A stretch of 64,000 nt of DNA, from the NCBI GenBank assembly GCA_036742665.1, contig DAINQP010000001.1:12204-76203 (forward strand). Direction: 5' to 3'. Shown one piece after another: positions 1 to 8,400 of this stretch; position 1 is the stretch's first letter; the number at the start of each line of letters is the position of its first letter. This DNA is from Gp6-AA40 sp036742665 (GTDB taxonomy: Bacteria; Acidobacteriota; Vicinamibacteria; Vicinamibacterales; UBA2999). The position numbers and the translations under genes were made by a program. The notes below the pieces were generated by a model that did not search any database, was not told the origin of the DNA, and saw nothing but the letters and a program-made list of their open reading frames with translations.

Positions 1-1685
1 ACGCGCTGGCCGCCGCAGGTTCGAACGATGGTCTATGGGACTGGGACATTCCGGCTGACTCGCTGTATTGCTCCGATCGCTGGAAGTTGATCGTCGGGCT
101 CGAGGCGAGCGACGTGGTCTCGACACGCGAGCAGTGGCTGAACTACACGCACGAAGAGGATCGCCCGGGCCTCGTGGAGGCACTTCGCGCACACCTCGAT
201 GGTGACCGCTCGAATTTCGAGCACGAGTATCGCGTCCGCCAGGTGCGTGGCGAGCTTCGCTGGGTCCTGTGCCGCGGCATTGCTGTTCGGGACGACGCCG
301 GCCGGCCGGTGCGCATGGCGGGCTCGCTGACCGACATCACCGAGCAGCGCCGCGTTCGCGACTCGCTGTCGCAGGCCGCGCGCCACGATCCATTGACGAA
401 TCTGCCGAACCGCACGCTGTTCGGCGAGCTGCTCCAGCGCGCCATCGCACAAGGCGCACGGGCCTCGCAGCCTCAGTATGCGGTGCTCTTCATCGACCTC
501 GACGGCTTCAAGCTGGTCAACGACAGCCTCGGCCACATCATCGGCGACCGATTCCTGATCGCCATCGCGCAGCGGCTGCAGTCACAGCTGAGACCTGGCG
601 ACTCGCTGGCGCGTCTTGGCGGCGACGAGTTCGCCGTGCTCGCGGAGAACTTCTCATCGCCTGAGGACGTCTGCGCGATCGCCGAACGTCTCCTGAATGC
701 ACTGGCCGAACCGTTCCGTATCGCCGACCACGAGCTGTTTGGATCGGCAAGTGTCGGCGTCGTGATCGGCGGCGCGCAGTATCGCGCCGTTGACGCGGTG
801 CTTCGCGATGCCGACATCGCGATGTATCGCGCAAAGTCCAGTGGTCGTGGCGGCTATGAGCTGTTCGATCCCGACATGCACGCGATGGCGCTCAAGCGGC
901 TGACGCTCGAGACGGAGCTGCGTCGCGCCGTCGAGCGCAAGGAGTTCTCGATCTTCTATCAGCCGATCGTCGAGCTTTCAACGTCGCGGATCACCGGCCT
1001 CGAGGCGCTGCTCCGCTGGAAGCGCGCTGATGGCCATATCGATTCGCCGGCCGAGTTCATCGCCATCGCCGAAGAGACCGGGCTCATCGTCCCGTTGACC
1101 TCGCACGTACTGGTCGAGGCGTGCTATCAGGTCGCCGCGTGGCAGCAGATGTTCAGACAGCGGCTGCATCTCTCGGTGAACGTGCCCTCGAAGCTGTTCA
1201 TGCGCGCGAACTTCGTGGACGAGGTCGAGGCGGTACTCGCGAGCAGTGACCTGATGTCCCACAGCCTGCAGCTGGAGATTACCGAGAGCGTGCTGCTCAC
1301 CCATTCGGACGTTGTCGATCGCAACTTCGAGCGGCTTCACAAGATCGGCGTCGCCGTCCATCTCGACGACTTCGGCACCGGTTATTCATCACTCAGCTAT
1401 CTGCAGCGCTATCCCGTCGATGCGTTGAAGCTCGATCGATCCTTTGTGGCACGCATGGGCACGCACGAGAACGACGTGGTCGGCGGCGCGATCGTGAAGC
1501 TGGCGCGCGAACTCGGCATGGGCATCATTGCCGAGGGCGTTGAGACCGTGGAACACGCCGAGCAACTCTCGGCCCTCGACTGTCCGCACGCGCAGGGATA
1601 TCTGTTCTCCGAGCCGCTCACGGTCAGCGCCGTCGTGCCGATGCTGGCGAAGCAGTTCTCGCCGGCCCTCGCCAACGTGTCGTAG
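1..1685 (+). CDS. PAS-GGDEF-EAL cyclic-di-GMP enzyme, 5' end outside the window
   Basis: The frame is open from base 3 with no convincing start, so the N-terminus lies upstream; 560 residues are visible. They open in a PAS fold (GLWDWD near residue 10, DITEQRR exit near 110). A GGDEF diguanylate cyclase domain follows, with GGDEF at residues 206-210 and the inhibitory I-site RPGD five residues before it. An EAL phosphodiesterase domain completes the protein, with EALLRW from residue 334 and then LEITES, DDFGTGYSS, DALKLD and EGVET. Both active sites look intact, so the protein could make and hydrolyse c-di-GMP; which activity dominates cannot be read from sequence. No membrane segment is visible, but one may lie upstream. 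The HD-GYP protein at 7429 is a second c-di-GMP-related gene in the window. Confidence 0.95.
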   Translation, partial: ALAAAGSNDGLWDWDIPADSLYCSDRWKLIVGLEASDVVSTREQWLNYTHEEDRPGLVEALRAHLDGDRSNFEHEYRVRQVRGELRWVLCRGIAVRDDAGRPVRMAGSLTDITEQRRVRDSLSQAARHDPLTNLPNRTLFGELLQRAIAQGARASQPQYAVLFIDLDGFKLVNDSLGHIIGDRFLIAIAQRLQSQLRPGDSLARLGGDEFAVLAENFSSPEDVCAIAERLLNALAEPFRIADHELFGSASVGVVIGGAQYRAVDAVLRDADIAMYRAKSSGRGGYELFDPDMHAMALKRLTLETELRRAVERKEFSIFYQPIVELSTSRITGLEALLRWKRADGHIDSPAEFIAIAEETGLIVPLTSHVLVEACYQVAAWQQMFRQRLHLSVNVPSKLFMRANFVDEVEAVLASSDLMSHSLQLEITESVLLTHSDVVDRNFERLHKIGVAVHLDDFGTGYSSLSYLQRYPVDALKLDRSFVARMGTHENDVVGGAIVKLARELGMGIIAEGVETVEHAEQLSALDCPHAQGYLFSEPLTVSAVVPMLAKQFSPALANVS

Positions 1686-1738
1686 AGCTCATGGTGAGTG
1701 TCCGGTTTTCCGCGTCGGTGACGCTTTGGCGGACCCGC

Positions 1739-1758
1739 CCTACCTTGGCGAAGGTGGG
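1739..1758. terminator. Hairpin between convergent genes
   Basis: An 8-bp stem with one G-U pair (1739-1746 with 1751-1758) closes on a GGCG loop. It lies between the stop of the GGDEF-EAL gene and the stop of coaA, which converge here. No clear T-run follows on either strand, so a terminator role is inferred from position. Confidence 0.4.
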
Positions 1759-1769
1759 CAGCCGGACCC

Positions 1770-2726
1770 TCAGATCTTTCGCAGCCGCACGCGCCGCACC
1801 GCGTGGTCGCGGCCCTTCTCCAGGATCACGTGAGCCCGCTCCCGCGTCGGCAGGACGTTCTCGCGCAGGTTTACCAGGTTGATTGATCGCCAGATTCCTC
1901 GAGCGGTCTCGATCGCCTGCTCGCCGGTCAGCGCCGCGTAACGATGGAAATAGGACGAGGGGTTCTTGAACACCGTCTCGCGAAGTGCGAGGAATCGCTC
2001 GATGTACCACTGCTCGATGTCGGTCTCCTGCGCGTCGACGTAGATCGCAAAATCGAAGAAGTCGGACACGAACATCGGCATCGGACGGCCGGCACGGCTG
2101 GCCCCCGTCTGCAGCACGTTCAGGCCTTCGACGATCACGATGTCGGGATGACGAACCGTCTGGTACTCGCCGGGCGCGATGTCGTAGCGCAGATGTGAGT
2201 AGACGGGAGCCTGCACCTCGGGCACGGCGGACTTCACGTCGGCGAGAAATCGCACGAGGCGGCGTACGTCGTAGCTCTCCGGAAAGCCTTTGCGGTCGGT
2301 GATGCCGCGGGCCTCGAGCACGGCTTGCCGCAGCAGGAATCCGTCAGTGGTGATGAGATCGACCTGCGGATGGCTTGGCCAGTGCGAGAGCAGCGCTTTC
2401 AAGACACGCGATATCGTGCTCTTGCCCACCGCAACGCTTCCTGCGATGCCGATGACAAAGGGCACGCGCGGGCCTTCGGATCCGACGAACGTCGCCGTCG
2501 CCTCATGAAGGCTCTGCGTGGCCCCAACGTAGAGATTCAGCAGTCGCGACAGCGGCAAATACACATCAGCCACTTCGTCGATCGACATCCGTTCGTTCAG
2601 GCTGACGAGTGGCCGCAGCTGCGGCTCGGTCAATGGCAGCGGGGTCGAGGCGCGCAGCCGTGCCCATTCGGCGCGGGTGAATTCGACGAAGCGAGAGATC
2701 GCCACCTGATCGCCAGGGCTGGCCAC
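1770..2726 (-). CDS. coaA: Type I pantothenate kinase
   Basis: The product phosphorylates pantothenate with ATP, the first and usually controlling step of coenzyme A synthesis, in the cytoplasm. It has 318 residues, close to the 316 of the E. coli enzyme. The P-loop GSVAVGKS is at residues 96-103, followed by the family signatures TTDGFL, KGFPESYD, YSHLRYD and VIVEGLNVLQ, and the C-terminal NLRENVLPTRERA stretch that closes over the substrate. The ATG start gives the normal family N-terminus. The gene is alone: it converges with the c-di-GMP gene, and a repeat array separates it from the divergent barrel-protein gene at 2945. Confidence 0.96.
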   Translation of the reverse strand: MASPGDQVAISRFVEFTRAEWARLRASTPLPLTEPQLRPLVSLNERMSIDEVADVYLPLSRLLNLYVGATQSLHEATATFVGSEGPRVPFVIGIAGSVAVGKSTISRVLKALLSHWPSHPQVDLITTDGFLLRQAVLEARGITDRKGFPESYDVRRLVRFLADVKSAVPEVQAPVYSHLRYDIAPGEYQTVRHPDIVIVEGLNVLQTGASRAGRPMPMFVSDFFDFAIYVDAQETDIEQWYIERFLALRETVFKNPSSYFHRYAALTGEQAIETARGIWRSINLVNLRENVLPTRERAHVILEKGRDHAVRRVRLRKI

Positions 2727-2768
2727 ACCGGCATTGTAGTCGTGGCGGTGACGCCGTCCGAGGACAGC

Positions 2769-2828
2769 GGGTCTGACCCGGGGTCTGACCCGGGGTCTGA
2801 CCCGGGGTCAGACCCCGGGTCAGACCCC
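2769..2828. repeat. Five 12-bp units forming a large inverted repeat
   Basis: Three copies of gggtctgacccg (2769-2780, 2781-2792, 2793-2804) are followed by two copies of gggtcagacccc (2805-2816, 2817-2828). The second type is nearly the reverse complement of the first. Bases 2780-2803 and 2805-2828 therefore pair over 24 bp with a one-base centre, and each unit is also close to palindromic. The array lies about 40 bp upstream of coaA and 115 bp upstream of the gene at 2945, between divergent genes. It could act as a regulatory or cruciform-forming site, or be a mobile palindrome. It is too short and unspaced to be CRISPR. Confidence 0.9.
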
Positions 2829-2944
2829 TATCCAGTCCCGGGAAAGGCCAGCGTTTACAACGTCTCAGGACTGGCGTAACGTTTGCCTTGGGGACAGACC
2901 TCCGACGTGTACCTGCGTCGCCCCGTTCGCGAGAGGTATCACTG

Positions 2945-3712
2945 ATGCGCCTGTGGCTCCCCGTCATCCTGGTGCTCTCGTTAGCCGGCACTACCTACGC
3001 CGGTGAACAAGATCCTCCGCCACCCCCTCGACCCGCACCCGACTTCCTGTTCGGGCGGCCAAGCGGCACCATCGGTCTGCGGGTCGGCTGGTTGTCCAGT
3101 CGCTCGGGCAGTGACTGGTATGACTTCGTCACCGACCAGCTCACCATTGATCGCAAGAACTTCAACGGCCCGGGCATCGGGACCGATCTGGGCATCACCA
3201 TCACACGGCGCCTCGATCTGATGATCGGCTTCGATTACAGTCAGTCCACGACGGCGTCGGAGTACCGGCGCTTCGTGGATAACAACCGTCTACCAATCCA
3301 GCAGACCACGTTGCTGCGCGGCGCAAACTTCTCGGGCGGCGTCAAATTCGCACTCACCGAACGCGGCCGTGAAGTGGGTCGGCTGGCGTGGGTGCCGCGC
3401 AAAGTCGTACCGTTCATTGGCGCAGGCGGCGGTGCGACGTGGTTTCAAGTCAAGCAGACGGGCGACTTCGTGGACTACGTAGACCTGTCGGTATTCACTG
3501 ACGTGTTCGAGTCGAAAGGCTGGGCGCCAACGGCGCACGCATTCGGCGGCGTCGACGTGCGAGTGCTGCGCCGCGCCTACGTGACGTTCGACGCGCGCTA
3601 CACGTGGGCATCTGGCAATCTCGGAGCTGACTGGATCGACTTCGATCCGATCGATCTGTCCGGGCTGCGGCTCTCCGCCGGCTTCAACTTCATCCTCTCG
3701 GAGGTCCGATGA
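2945..3712 (+). CDS. Exported outer-membrane beta-barrel-like protein
   Basis: 255 residues. The ATG at 2945 is chosen because a signal peptide (MRLWLPVILVLSLAG then TYAG) starts there and a GAGAGG ribosome site lies just upstream; a longer TTG start at 2888 adds only unlikely residues. The mature part alternates polar and hydrophobic residues with many Gly and aromatics (IGLRVGWLSSRSG, VPFIGAGGGATWFQV, AYVTFDARYTW) and ends LRLSAGFNFILSEVR, as in small outer-membrane barrels. The stop overlaps the next start (ATGA), so the two genes are translationally coupled. Function unknown. Confidence 0.8.
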   Translation: MRLWLPVILVLSLAGTTYAGEQDPPPPPRPAPDFLFGRPSGTIGLRVGWLSSRSGSDWYDFVTDQLTIDRKNFNGPGIGTDLGITITRRLDLMIGFDYSQSTTASEYRRFVDNNRLPIQQTTLLRGANFSGGVKFALTERGREVGRLAWVPRKVVPFIGAGGGATWFQVKQTGDFVDYVDLSVFTDVFESKGWAPTAHAFGGVDVRVLRRAYVTFDARYTWASGNLGADWIDFDPIDLSGLRLSAGFNFILSEVR

Positions 3713-4941
3713 AAACGCTCGTTTCCGTCTGTGCCCTCCTGCTTCTCGTTGTGCCGGCGCACGCACAGAACACGGCCGACGCGCGATGGAACCGCTGGAC
3801 TGGCTGCTGGGAGCTGGTCATGGAGAACTCGCGTGAAGGCGCGCCGAACCCGGCCACTGCGGGTCGTGCGTCGCGATCACAGCCGCGCGACGCCGTACGA
3901 CCGCAAGTCTGCGTTGAGGCCTCGCCAACTGGCGGCGCCACATTCACCACGAAGATCGGTACGCAGACGCCAATCATCCAGACCGTGATCGCGGACGGCA
4001 CGGATCGTCCGGTAACCGAGGACAGCTGTACCGGTACGCAGCGGGCCGAGTGGTCGGCTGACGGTTTGCGGATCTACGCGCGCGCGGAACTGACCTGCAA
4101 AGGCGACCAAGGCACGCGACGTGTCTCGGGGCTGGCGATGCTCGGTCCGGACGGCAAGTGGACCGACGTGCAGTCAGTCGATATCGGTGGTCGAGAGAGC
4201 TTCCGCGTGCGCCAATATCGGCGCGCCGACGACAGGCGCACTGCGTCCGGTGTCGGTGCGACCGCCCTGACGCTCGACGACCTCAAGGAAGCGAGCGCGA
4301 AGGTCTCGCCGCGCACGATCGAAGCGGCGCTCGTCGAGACGCGCGCGTCGTTCAACCTCACCAGCAAACGTCTCCTCGAACTGCAGGATGCCGGAGTACC
4401 CGCGAGCGTCGTCGATCTGATGGTGGCGTTGTCGTATCCCGATCGATTTGTCGTCGAACGGACCGCACCAATCGATCGTGCCCAGGCGCCGATCATGGAC
4501 GACCCATTCATGCTTGGATGGGCCTTCGGTTATCCCGTATGGTCGGCCGTGTACGGCTTCTACTCACCGCTCTATGGCGCGTTCTCGCCGTACTACTACT
4601 CGCCGTTCGCGTATCCGTACTACCGCGGATATAACCCGTACTACGGTTACTACGGCAACGGCTACTACACGATCGACCAGGGAGGCGGTGGCGGCGTGAA
4701 TCTGCCAGACCAACCGAGTGGTCGCGGCCGCGTCGTCGACGGCCAGGGATACACGCGCGTCAGACCGCGTGAGAGCGAGCCCGTCGCCACGCAAACCGGC
4801 GGCAGGTCGACCGCGAGCTCGAGTGGCGGCGGCGCAACGTCATCGTCATCGTCGGGCAGCTCGGGTGGCAGCAGCGCGTCACCGGCGGGCTTCTCCGGCG
4901 GGGGCGGCGGCGACGGCGGAAGAACGGCGCAGCCGCGATAA
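3709..4941 (+). CDS. Secreted protein with Tyr/Gly- and Ser/Gly-rich tail, function unknown
   Basis: 410 residues with a clear signal peptide (MKTLVSVCALLLLVVPAHAQ). Residues about 25-160 form a compact beta-rich domain starting RWNRWTGCWELVMEN. A helical segment follows (KVSPRTIEAALVETRASF, then LLELQDAGVPASVVDLMVAL). The last third is low complexity: a Tyr/Phe/Pro-rich stretch (YYYSPFAYPYYRGYNPYYG) and then a Ser/Gly-rich end. Such tails suggest a surface or cell-envelope role. The gene overlaps the barrel gene by four bases. I do not recognise the family. Confidence 0.8.
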   Translation: MKTLVSVCALLLLVVPAHAQNTADARWNRWTGCWELVMENSREGAPNPATAGRASRSQPRDAVRPQVCVEASPTGGATFTTKIGTQTPIIQTVIADGTDRPVTEDSCTGTQRAEWSADGLRIYARAELTCKGDQGTRRVSGLAMLGPDGKWTDVQSVDIGGRESFRVRQYRRADDRRTASGVGATALTLDDLKEASAKVSPRTIEAALVETRASFNLTSKRLLELQDAGVPASVVDLMVALSYPDRFVVERTAPIDRAQAPIMDDPFMLGWAFGYPVWSAVYGFYSPLYGAFSPYYYSPFAYPYYRGYNPYYGYYGNGYYTIDQGGGGGVNLPDQPSGRGRVVDGQGYTRVRPRESEPVATQTGGRSTASSSGGGATSSSSSGSSGGSSASPAGFSGGGGGDGGRTAQPR

Positions 4942-4955
4942 CAGCCAACGGTCCG

Positions 4956-4997
4956 TTGGGAATTGGGAATTGGGAATTGGGAATTGGGAATTGGGGG
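4956..4997. repeat. Tandem 7-bp repeat (ttgggaa)
   Basis: Five to six uninterrupted copies of a ttgggaa heptamer fill most of the gap between two tandem genes. The same word recurs in looser, self-complementary form at 8944-9057 and 16549-16638. It may simply be a short tandem repeat, or part of that dispersed set. Confidence 0.85.
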
Positions 4998-5020
4998 TTT
5001 AAAGAGCTATCCTCCCCGCC

Positions 5021-6406
5021 ATGAAGAATTCGACGGGGCGCCTGGCAGCTGGATCGATGATCGTCGTCGCGGCGATCATCACGGCAACGATCGCCGGCGA
5101 GGCACAGCAGACGCCGGCAGCAACTCCGGCAGCGGGCGGCCGTGGGCAAGGCCAGCAACAGGGTGCGCGTGGCGGCCGCGCTCCGCGCCCTGAGTGCCTG
5201 AACCCGAAAATTCCCGCCGCCGAGTGCAACGTCGGCGCGGCACCGATTCAGTGGGCCGATCCGGTCCTCGGCGATGGCCCATTCCTCGTCCAATCTGCGG
5301 TTCCCACCCATCGCAACCTGCGCGTCGTCGTCATGGCGAAGTTTCAGCAGCCGTGGTCGATCGCATTCCTGCCCGACGGCAGCATCTTCGTGACTGAGCG
5401 GCCTGGCCGTCTGCGCATCATCCGGAACGGCGTTCTCGATCCGAATCCGGTCCCGGGTGTTCCGCAAGTGCACGTGCAAGGCCTGCAAGGACTGATGGAT
5501 GTCGTTCTGCATCCGCGCTTCGCGGAGAACAAGTGGGTCTACATCGCCTATCACAAACCGGTACCGAACCCGGACGCGCCTCCAAGTGTGAACGGTACGG
5601 CGGCCATGGCTGGCGAGACGACGTTGATGCGCGGGACATGGAACGGTACGGCGCTCGTCGATGTGAAGGACATCTTCCGGTCCGGTGCGACGCGGACCGA
5701 ATCATCGCGCATCGGATTTGGCCGCGACGGCATGCTCTACATGACGATCAGCGCGTCAGGCACGGGCCCGGATGTCTTGCGCTCAGCCGATCCGAACGAC
5801 TACGCCGGCAAAACCGTGCGGTTTCGCGATGACGGGACCATCCCGCCCGACAACCCATTCGTCGACAGAGCCGGCTACAAGCCGGGCATTTACACACTTG
5901 GCCACCGCAACGGGCACTCGATGGCGCTCAATCCGGAAACGGGAGAATTCTGGGTCACTGAGCAGGGCCCCAATGGCGGTGACGAAGTCAACGTGCTGAA
6001 GCCGGGGGCGAACTACGGCTGGCCGTACGTGAGCCACGGACGTAACTACATGGGACAAAAGATCTCGGACAACCCATGGCGGCAGGAGTTCGAGCCGGCG
6101 GCGGTGGTGTGGGTACCGTCGATTGCGGTGACCGGCGGGACGTTCTATACCGGCGATCGTTTCCCCGGATGGAAACGCAGCTTCTTCGTCGGCGGTCTTC
6201 GCGAGGGGGAAACTCCACGCACCGGGCAGATGCAGCGGATCGAGTTCAATGAGCGGTGGGAGGAAATCCGTCGCGAGCCCATGCTTCGCGAGTTGCATCA
6301 ACGAATTCGCGATGTTCGACAGGGTCTGGACGGGCTGTTGTATGTCGTCACCGGCGAGGATCAAGGAGCATTGCTCAGGGTCGAGCCGGGTGAACCCGTG
6401 CAGTAG
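5021..6406 (+). CDS. PQQ-dependent sugar dehydrogenase (glucose/sorbosone dehydrogenase type)
   Basis: 461 residues with a signal peptide (RLAAGSMIVVAAIITATIAG), so periplasmic. The family is a six-bladed beta-propeller that binds PQQ and oxidises aldoses or related carbonyls. Family hallmarks are visible in order: PWSIAFLPDGSIFVTERPGR, GLQGLMDVVLHPRF, ESSRIGFGRDGMLYM, FRDDGTIPPDNPFV, YTLGHRNGHSMALNPETG, EQGPNGGDEVN, NYGWPYVSHGRNY, and QRIRDVRQGLDGLLYVVTGE at the end. A Gly/Ala/Gln-rich linker (residues 30-60) precedes the propeller. The window has a shorter paralogue at 39678. The true substrate and electron acceptor are unknown. Confidence 0.92.
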   Translation: MKNSTGRLAAGSMIVVAAIITATIAGEAQQTPAATPAAGGRGQGQQQGARGGRAPRPECLNPKIPAAECNVGAAPIQWADPVLGDGPFLVQSAVPTHRNLRVVVMAKFQQPWSIAFLPDGSIFVTERPGRLRIIRNGVLDPNPVPGVPQVHVQGLQGLMDVVLHPRFAENKWVYIAYHKPVPNPDAPPSVNGTAAMAGETTLMRGTWNGTALVDVKDIFRSGATRTESSRIGFGRDGMLYMTISASGTGPDVLRSADPNDYAGKTVRFRDDGTIPPDNPFVDRAGYKPGIYTLGHRNGHSMALNPETGEFWVTEQGPNGGDEVNVLKPGANYGWPYVSHGRNYMGQKISDNPWRQEFEPAAVVWVPSIAVTGGTFYTGDRFPGWKRSFFVGGLREGETPRTGQMQRIEFNERWEEIRREPMLRELHQRIRDVRQGLDGLLYVVTGEDQGALLRVEPGEPVQ

Positions 6407-6548
6407 GCACGCGTCCCAGCGTTCGTCACGCAGTTGTCGTTCGTCACTAAATGCACGCCGTTGGCGTCTGGAATACGCAATTCATCACAAATCGATTGAG
6501 CCGATGCTGGTAGGCCATCGAAGATTGCACGAAACAGGGGCTCGAGCT

Positions 6549-7215
6549 GTGACCCTACGCGAATTGGTCAGAACTGCGGCTGTGGTCGTCGCGGTCGTCC
6601 TGATGACGAGCGCTCGAACACCTGCGTCGGCAGTGATCGACGACAGCTTGCTGGTGCGCATTTATGACAACGCTGGCGTGCTGGCCAGCGAATTGGCATC
6701 CGCGCTGCGGACCACCCACGACATCCTGCGGCGGGCCGATCTGGTCGTTGATTGGGTCCAGTGCCGTGCGCGCCGTGACGGCCCTGTGCCCGTCGTCTGT
6801 GACCAACCGCTCTCCTCTGAGGACGTCGTAGTTCGGTTGATCGACGGGTCTGACAAGGAATCCGGGGAACGCCGTGCGCTGGGCTATTCCCTCTTCGACG
6901 CCAACGGCGTCAGCGGCTTCGCGACGGTCNNNNNNNNNNGCCGCGAAAGATCGACAAGTAGGCTACAGCCAGCGCGCGCAGTATCCGCGCGCCCCGCTAC
7001 TCGGCCGCGCCATCGCGCACGAGATTGGACACCTTCTCTTGCGCTCGAACGCACACACCGAAGGCGGATTGATGCGTGAGGTGTGGACCGCTGAGCAAGT
7101 CGTGCGAAATCGACGTGAAGACTGGACGTTCTCCGCGGATCAGAACGGCGATCTCAGAAATGCACGGTTTGCCGCGATGAGCAACGCGAAGAAAGGACGC
7201 CGGCCCCGCACCTAG
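6549..7215 (+). CDS. Secreted HEIGH-motif metalloprotease, interrupted by an assembly gap
   Basis: Two open frames meet at ten unknown bases (6930-6939) and make sense as one gene. The 5' part starts at GTG 6549 with a signal peptide (ELVRTAAVVVAVVLMTSA, ending PASA) and carries WVQCRARRDG and DVVVRLIDG. The 3' part carries the zinc-binding motif HEIGH, with a third His eight residues on (HEIGHLLLRSNAH), followed by GLMREVW. The frame changes across the Ns, as expected if their number is a placeholder. The third His is too far away for a standard metzincin site (HExxHxxGxxH). An upstream ATG (6504) is possible but gives no better signal peptide. Confidence 0.7.
6930..6939. other. Assembly gap (10 N)
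   Basis: Ten undetermined bases. The reading frame of the metalloprotease changes across them, so the length is a placeholder. Confidence 0.99.
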
Positions 7216-7259
7216 CGCCGCCTCAGAAAGTCATCCCTGTGCCGCGAGAAAACACCCGG

Positions 7260-7378
7260 CTGTTGTTCCGGCCCGGCACACGGTCCGCACTCCTGCACGC
7301 GTGTGCAAAGAACTAGTAAGGCCAGTCCTTCCAACACTTAAGTACGCTCGTCGAGCGCCCGATAACTGGGAACAACAG
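7260..7378. other. Untranslated leader with long-range inverted arms upstream of the HD-GYP gene
   Basis: The 213-base gap before the HD-GYP gene holds a perfect 10-bp inverted pair (ctgttgttcc at 7260-7269, ggaacaacag at 7369-7378). Between them is a small gctcg-t-cgagc hairpin. They could fold into a closed leader of about 120 bases. I see no match to a known riboswitch class; this may be a structured leader or chance. Confidence 0.35.
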
Positions 7379-7428
7379 TTGCTCAGTCTGGGCCCAGCGT
7401 TGGTCGTTACGAGAGCGTGCGAATAGTT

Positions 7429-8400
7429 ATGAAACGAATACTGCCCGGTGGGTTAGAGCGCGTGAACAAGGAACTGTGGGTCCTGTTCTCGCTATTTGCG
7501 ATCGCGCTGCTGCTGAATCAATTGATTGCGGCGCAGCGGATGGTCCTCAGCTTCTACGTGCTGCCGACGATTGCCTCGGCGTATTTCTACGGCCGCAGGC
7601 ACGGAACCTTAACGGCGTTCGCGAGCGTACTGCTCGTGGTCGGACTGCTCATTTTCCGGAACTCGACGCCCACGGACACTGGCCTTCAGGTTGGCGTCCC
7701 CTTCAATCAGTGGCTCGAAGTGGCGGTGTGGGGTGGCTCGCTCATCGTCACTGGCTACTTGATGGGCACGCTTTACGAGAGCAAGAACGCACAGATCAAC
7801 GAGCTCCGTGAAACGTATCAGGGCGTGTTGATGATCCTTCGCCACTTCATCTCGAAGGACACCTACACTGAGAACCACTGCTACCGCGTCTCGGTCTATG
7901 CCACGCGGATCGCCGCGCAGATGAACCTGTCGCCCGACCGCGTCGAGGATGTGCGCGCCGCCGCGCTACTGCACGACATCGGCAAGCTGGATATCAGCCG
8001 CGACCTGCTCTACAAGGCGGCGAAGTTGACGCGCGAGGAGTACGAAGCCGTCCAGGAGCACGTCTCGCGCGGTGTCGAGATGCTCGAGCCCGTCGGTGGG
8101 GCGCTGCGCCGTGTGATTCCGATCATTCTGGCGCACCACGACAAGTTCGATGGATCCGGCTACCATCCGACCAGCGGCGACAACATTCCGATCGAGTCGC
8201 GGATCATCGCTGTGGCGGATGTCTACGATGCGCTGACGAGCGATCGCCCTTACCGAAAGGCGATGTCACCGTTCGAAGCGCGCGATGTGATCACCAACGG
8301 CGCAGAGACAGAATTCGATCCGAAAGTCATCGCCGCCTTCAATATGCTCTTTAAACGCGGCGAACTGGAAATCTGGTCAGCGCCGCTCTCCGCGGCGTGA
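7429..8400 (+). CDS. Membrane-anchored HD-GYP phosphodiesterase-like protein
   Basis: 323 residues. The N-terminal half has about four hydrophobic segments (ELWVLFSLFAIALLLNQ, MVLSFYVLPTIASAYF, TAFASVLLVVGLLIF, LEVAVWGGSLIVTGYL), leaving a cytoplasmic HD-GYP domain. The metal-binding pair is H182-D183 (LLHDIGKLDIS), followed by EYEAVQEHVSRG, ILAHHDKFDGSGYH and the VADVYDALTSDRPYR signature. The GYP triplet reads GYH, a variant of the usual GYP. HD-GYP domains hydrolyse c-di-GMP. The ATG at 7429 is used; a GTG at 7417 is possible. The stop overlaps the start of a prepilin gene (GTGA), which ties this protein to pilus production. Confidence 0.9.
   Translation: MKRILPGGLERVNKELWVLFSLFAIALLLNQLIAAQRMVLSFYVLPTIASAYFYGRRHGTLTAFASVLLVVGLLIFRNSTPTDTGLQVGVPFNQWLEVAVWGGSLIVTGYLMGTLYESKNAQINELRETYQGVLMILRHFISKDTYTENHCYRVSVYATRIAAQMNLSPDRVEDVRAAALLHDIGKLDISRDLLYKAAKLTREEYEAVQEHVSRGVEMLEPVGGALRRVIPIILAHHDKFDGSGYHPTSGDNIPIESRIIAVADVYDALTSDRPYRKAMSPFEARDVITNGAETEFDPKVIAAFNMLFKRGELEIWSAPLSAA

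Noticed and set aside
2769..2828. CRISPR array
   Set aside because: Units are 12 bp with no spacers and include both orientations.
4956..4997. CRISPR or phase-variable coding tract
   Set aside because: The heptamer tandem is in a non-coding gap and has no spacers.
7216..7428. c-di-GMP riboswitch before the HD-GYP gene
   Set aside because: Inverted arms exist, but I cannot find the conserved core of either known c-di-GMP riboswitch class.
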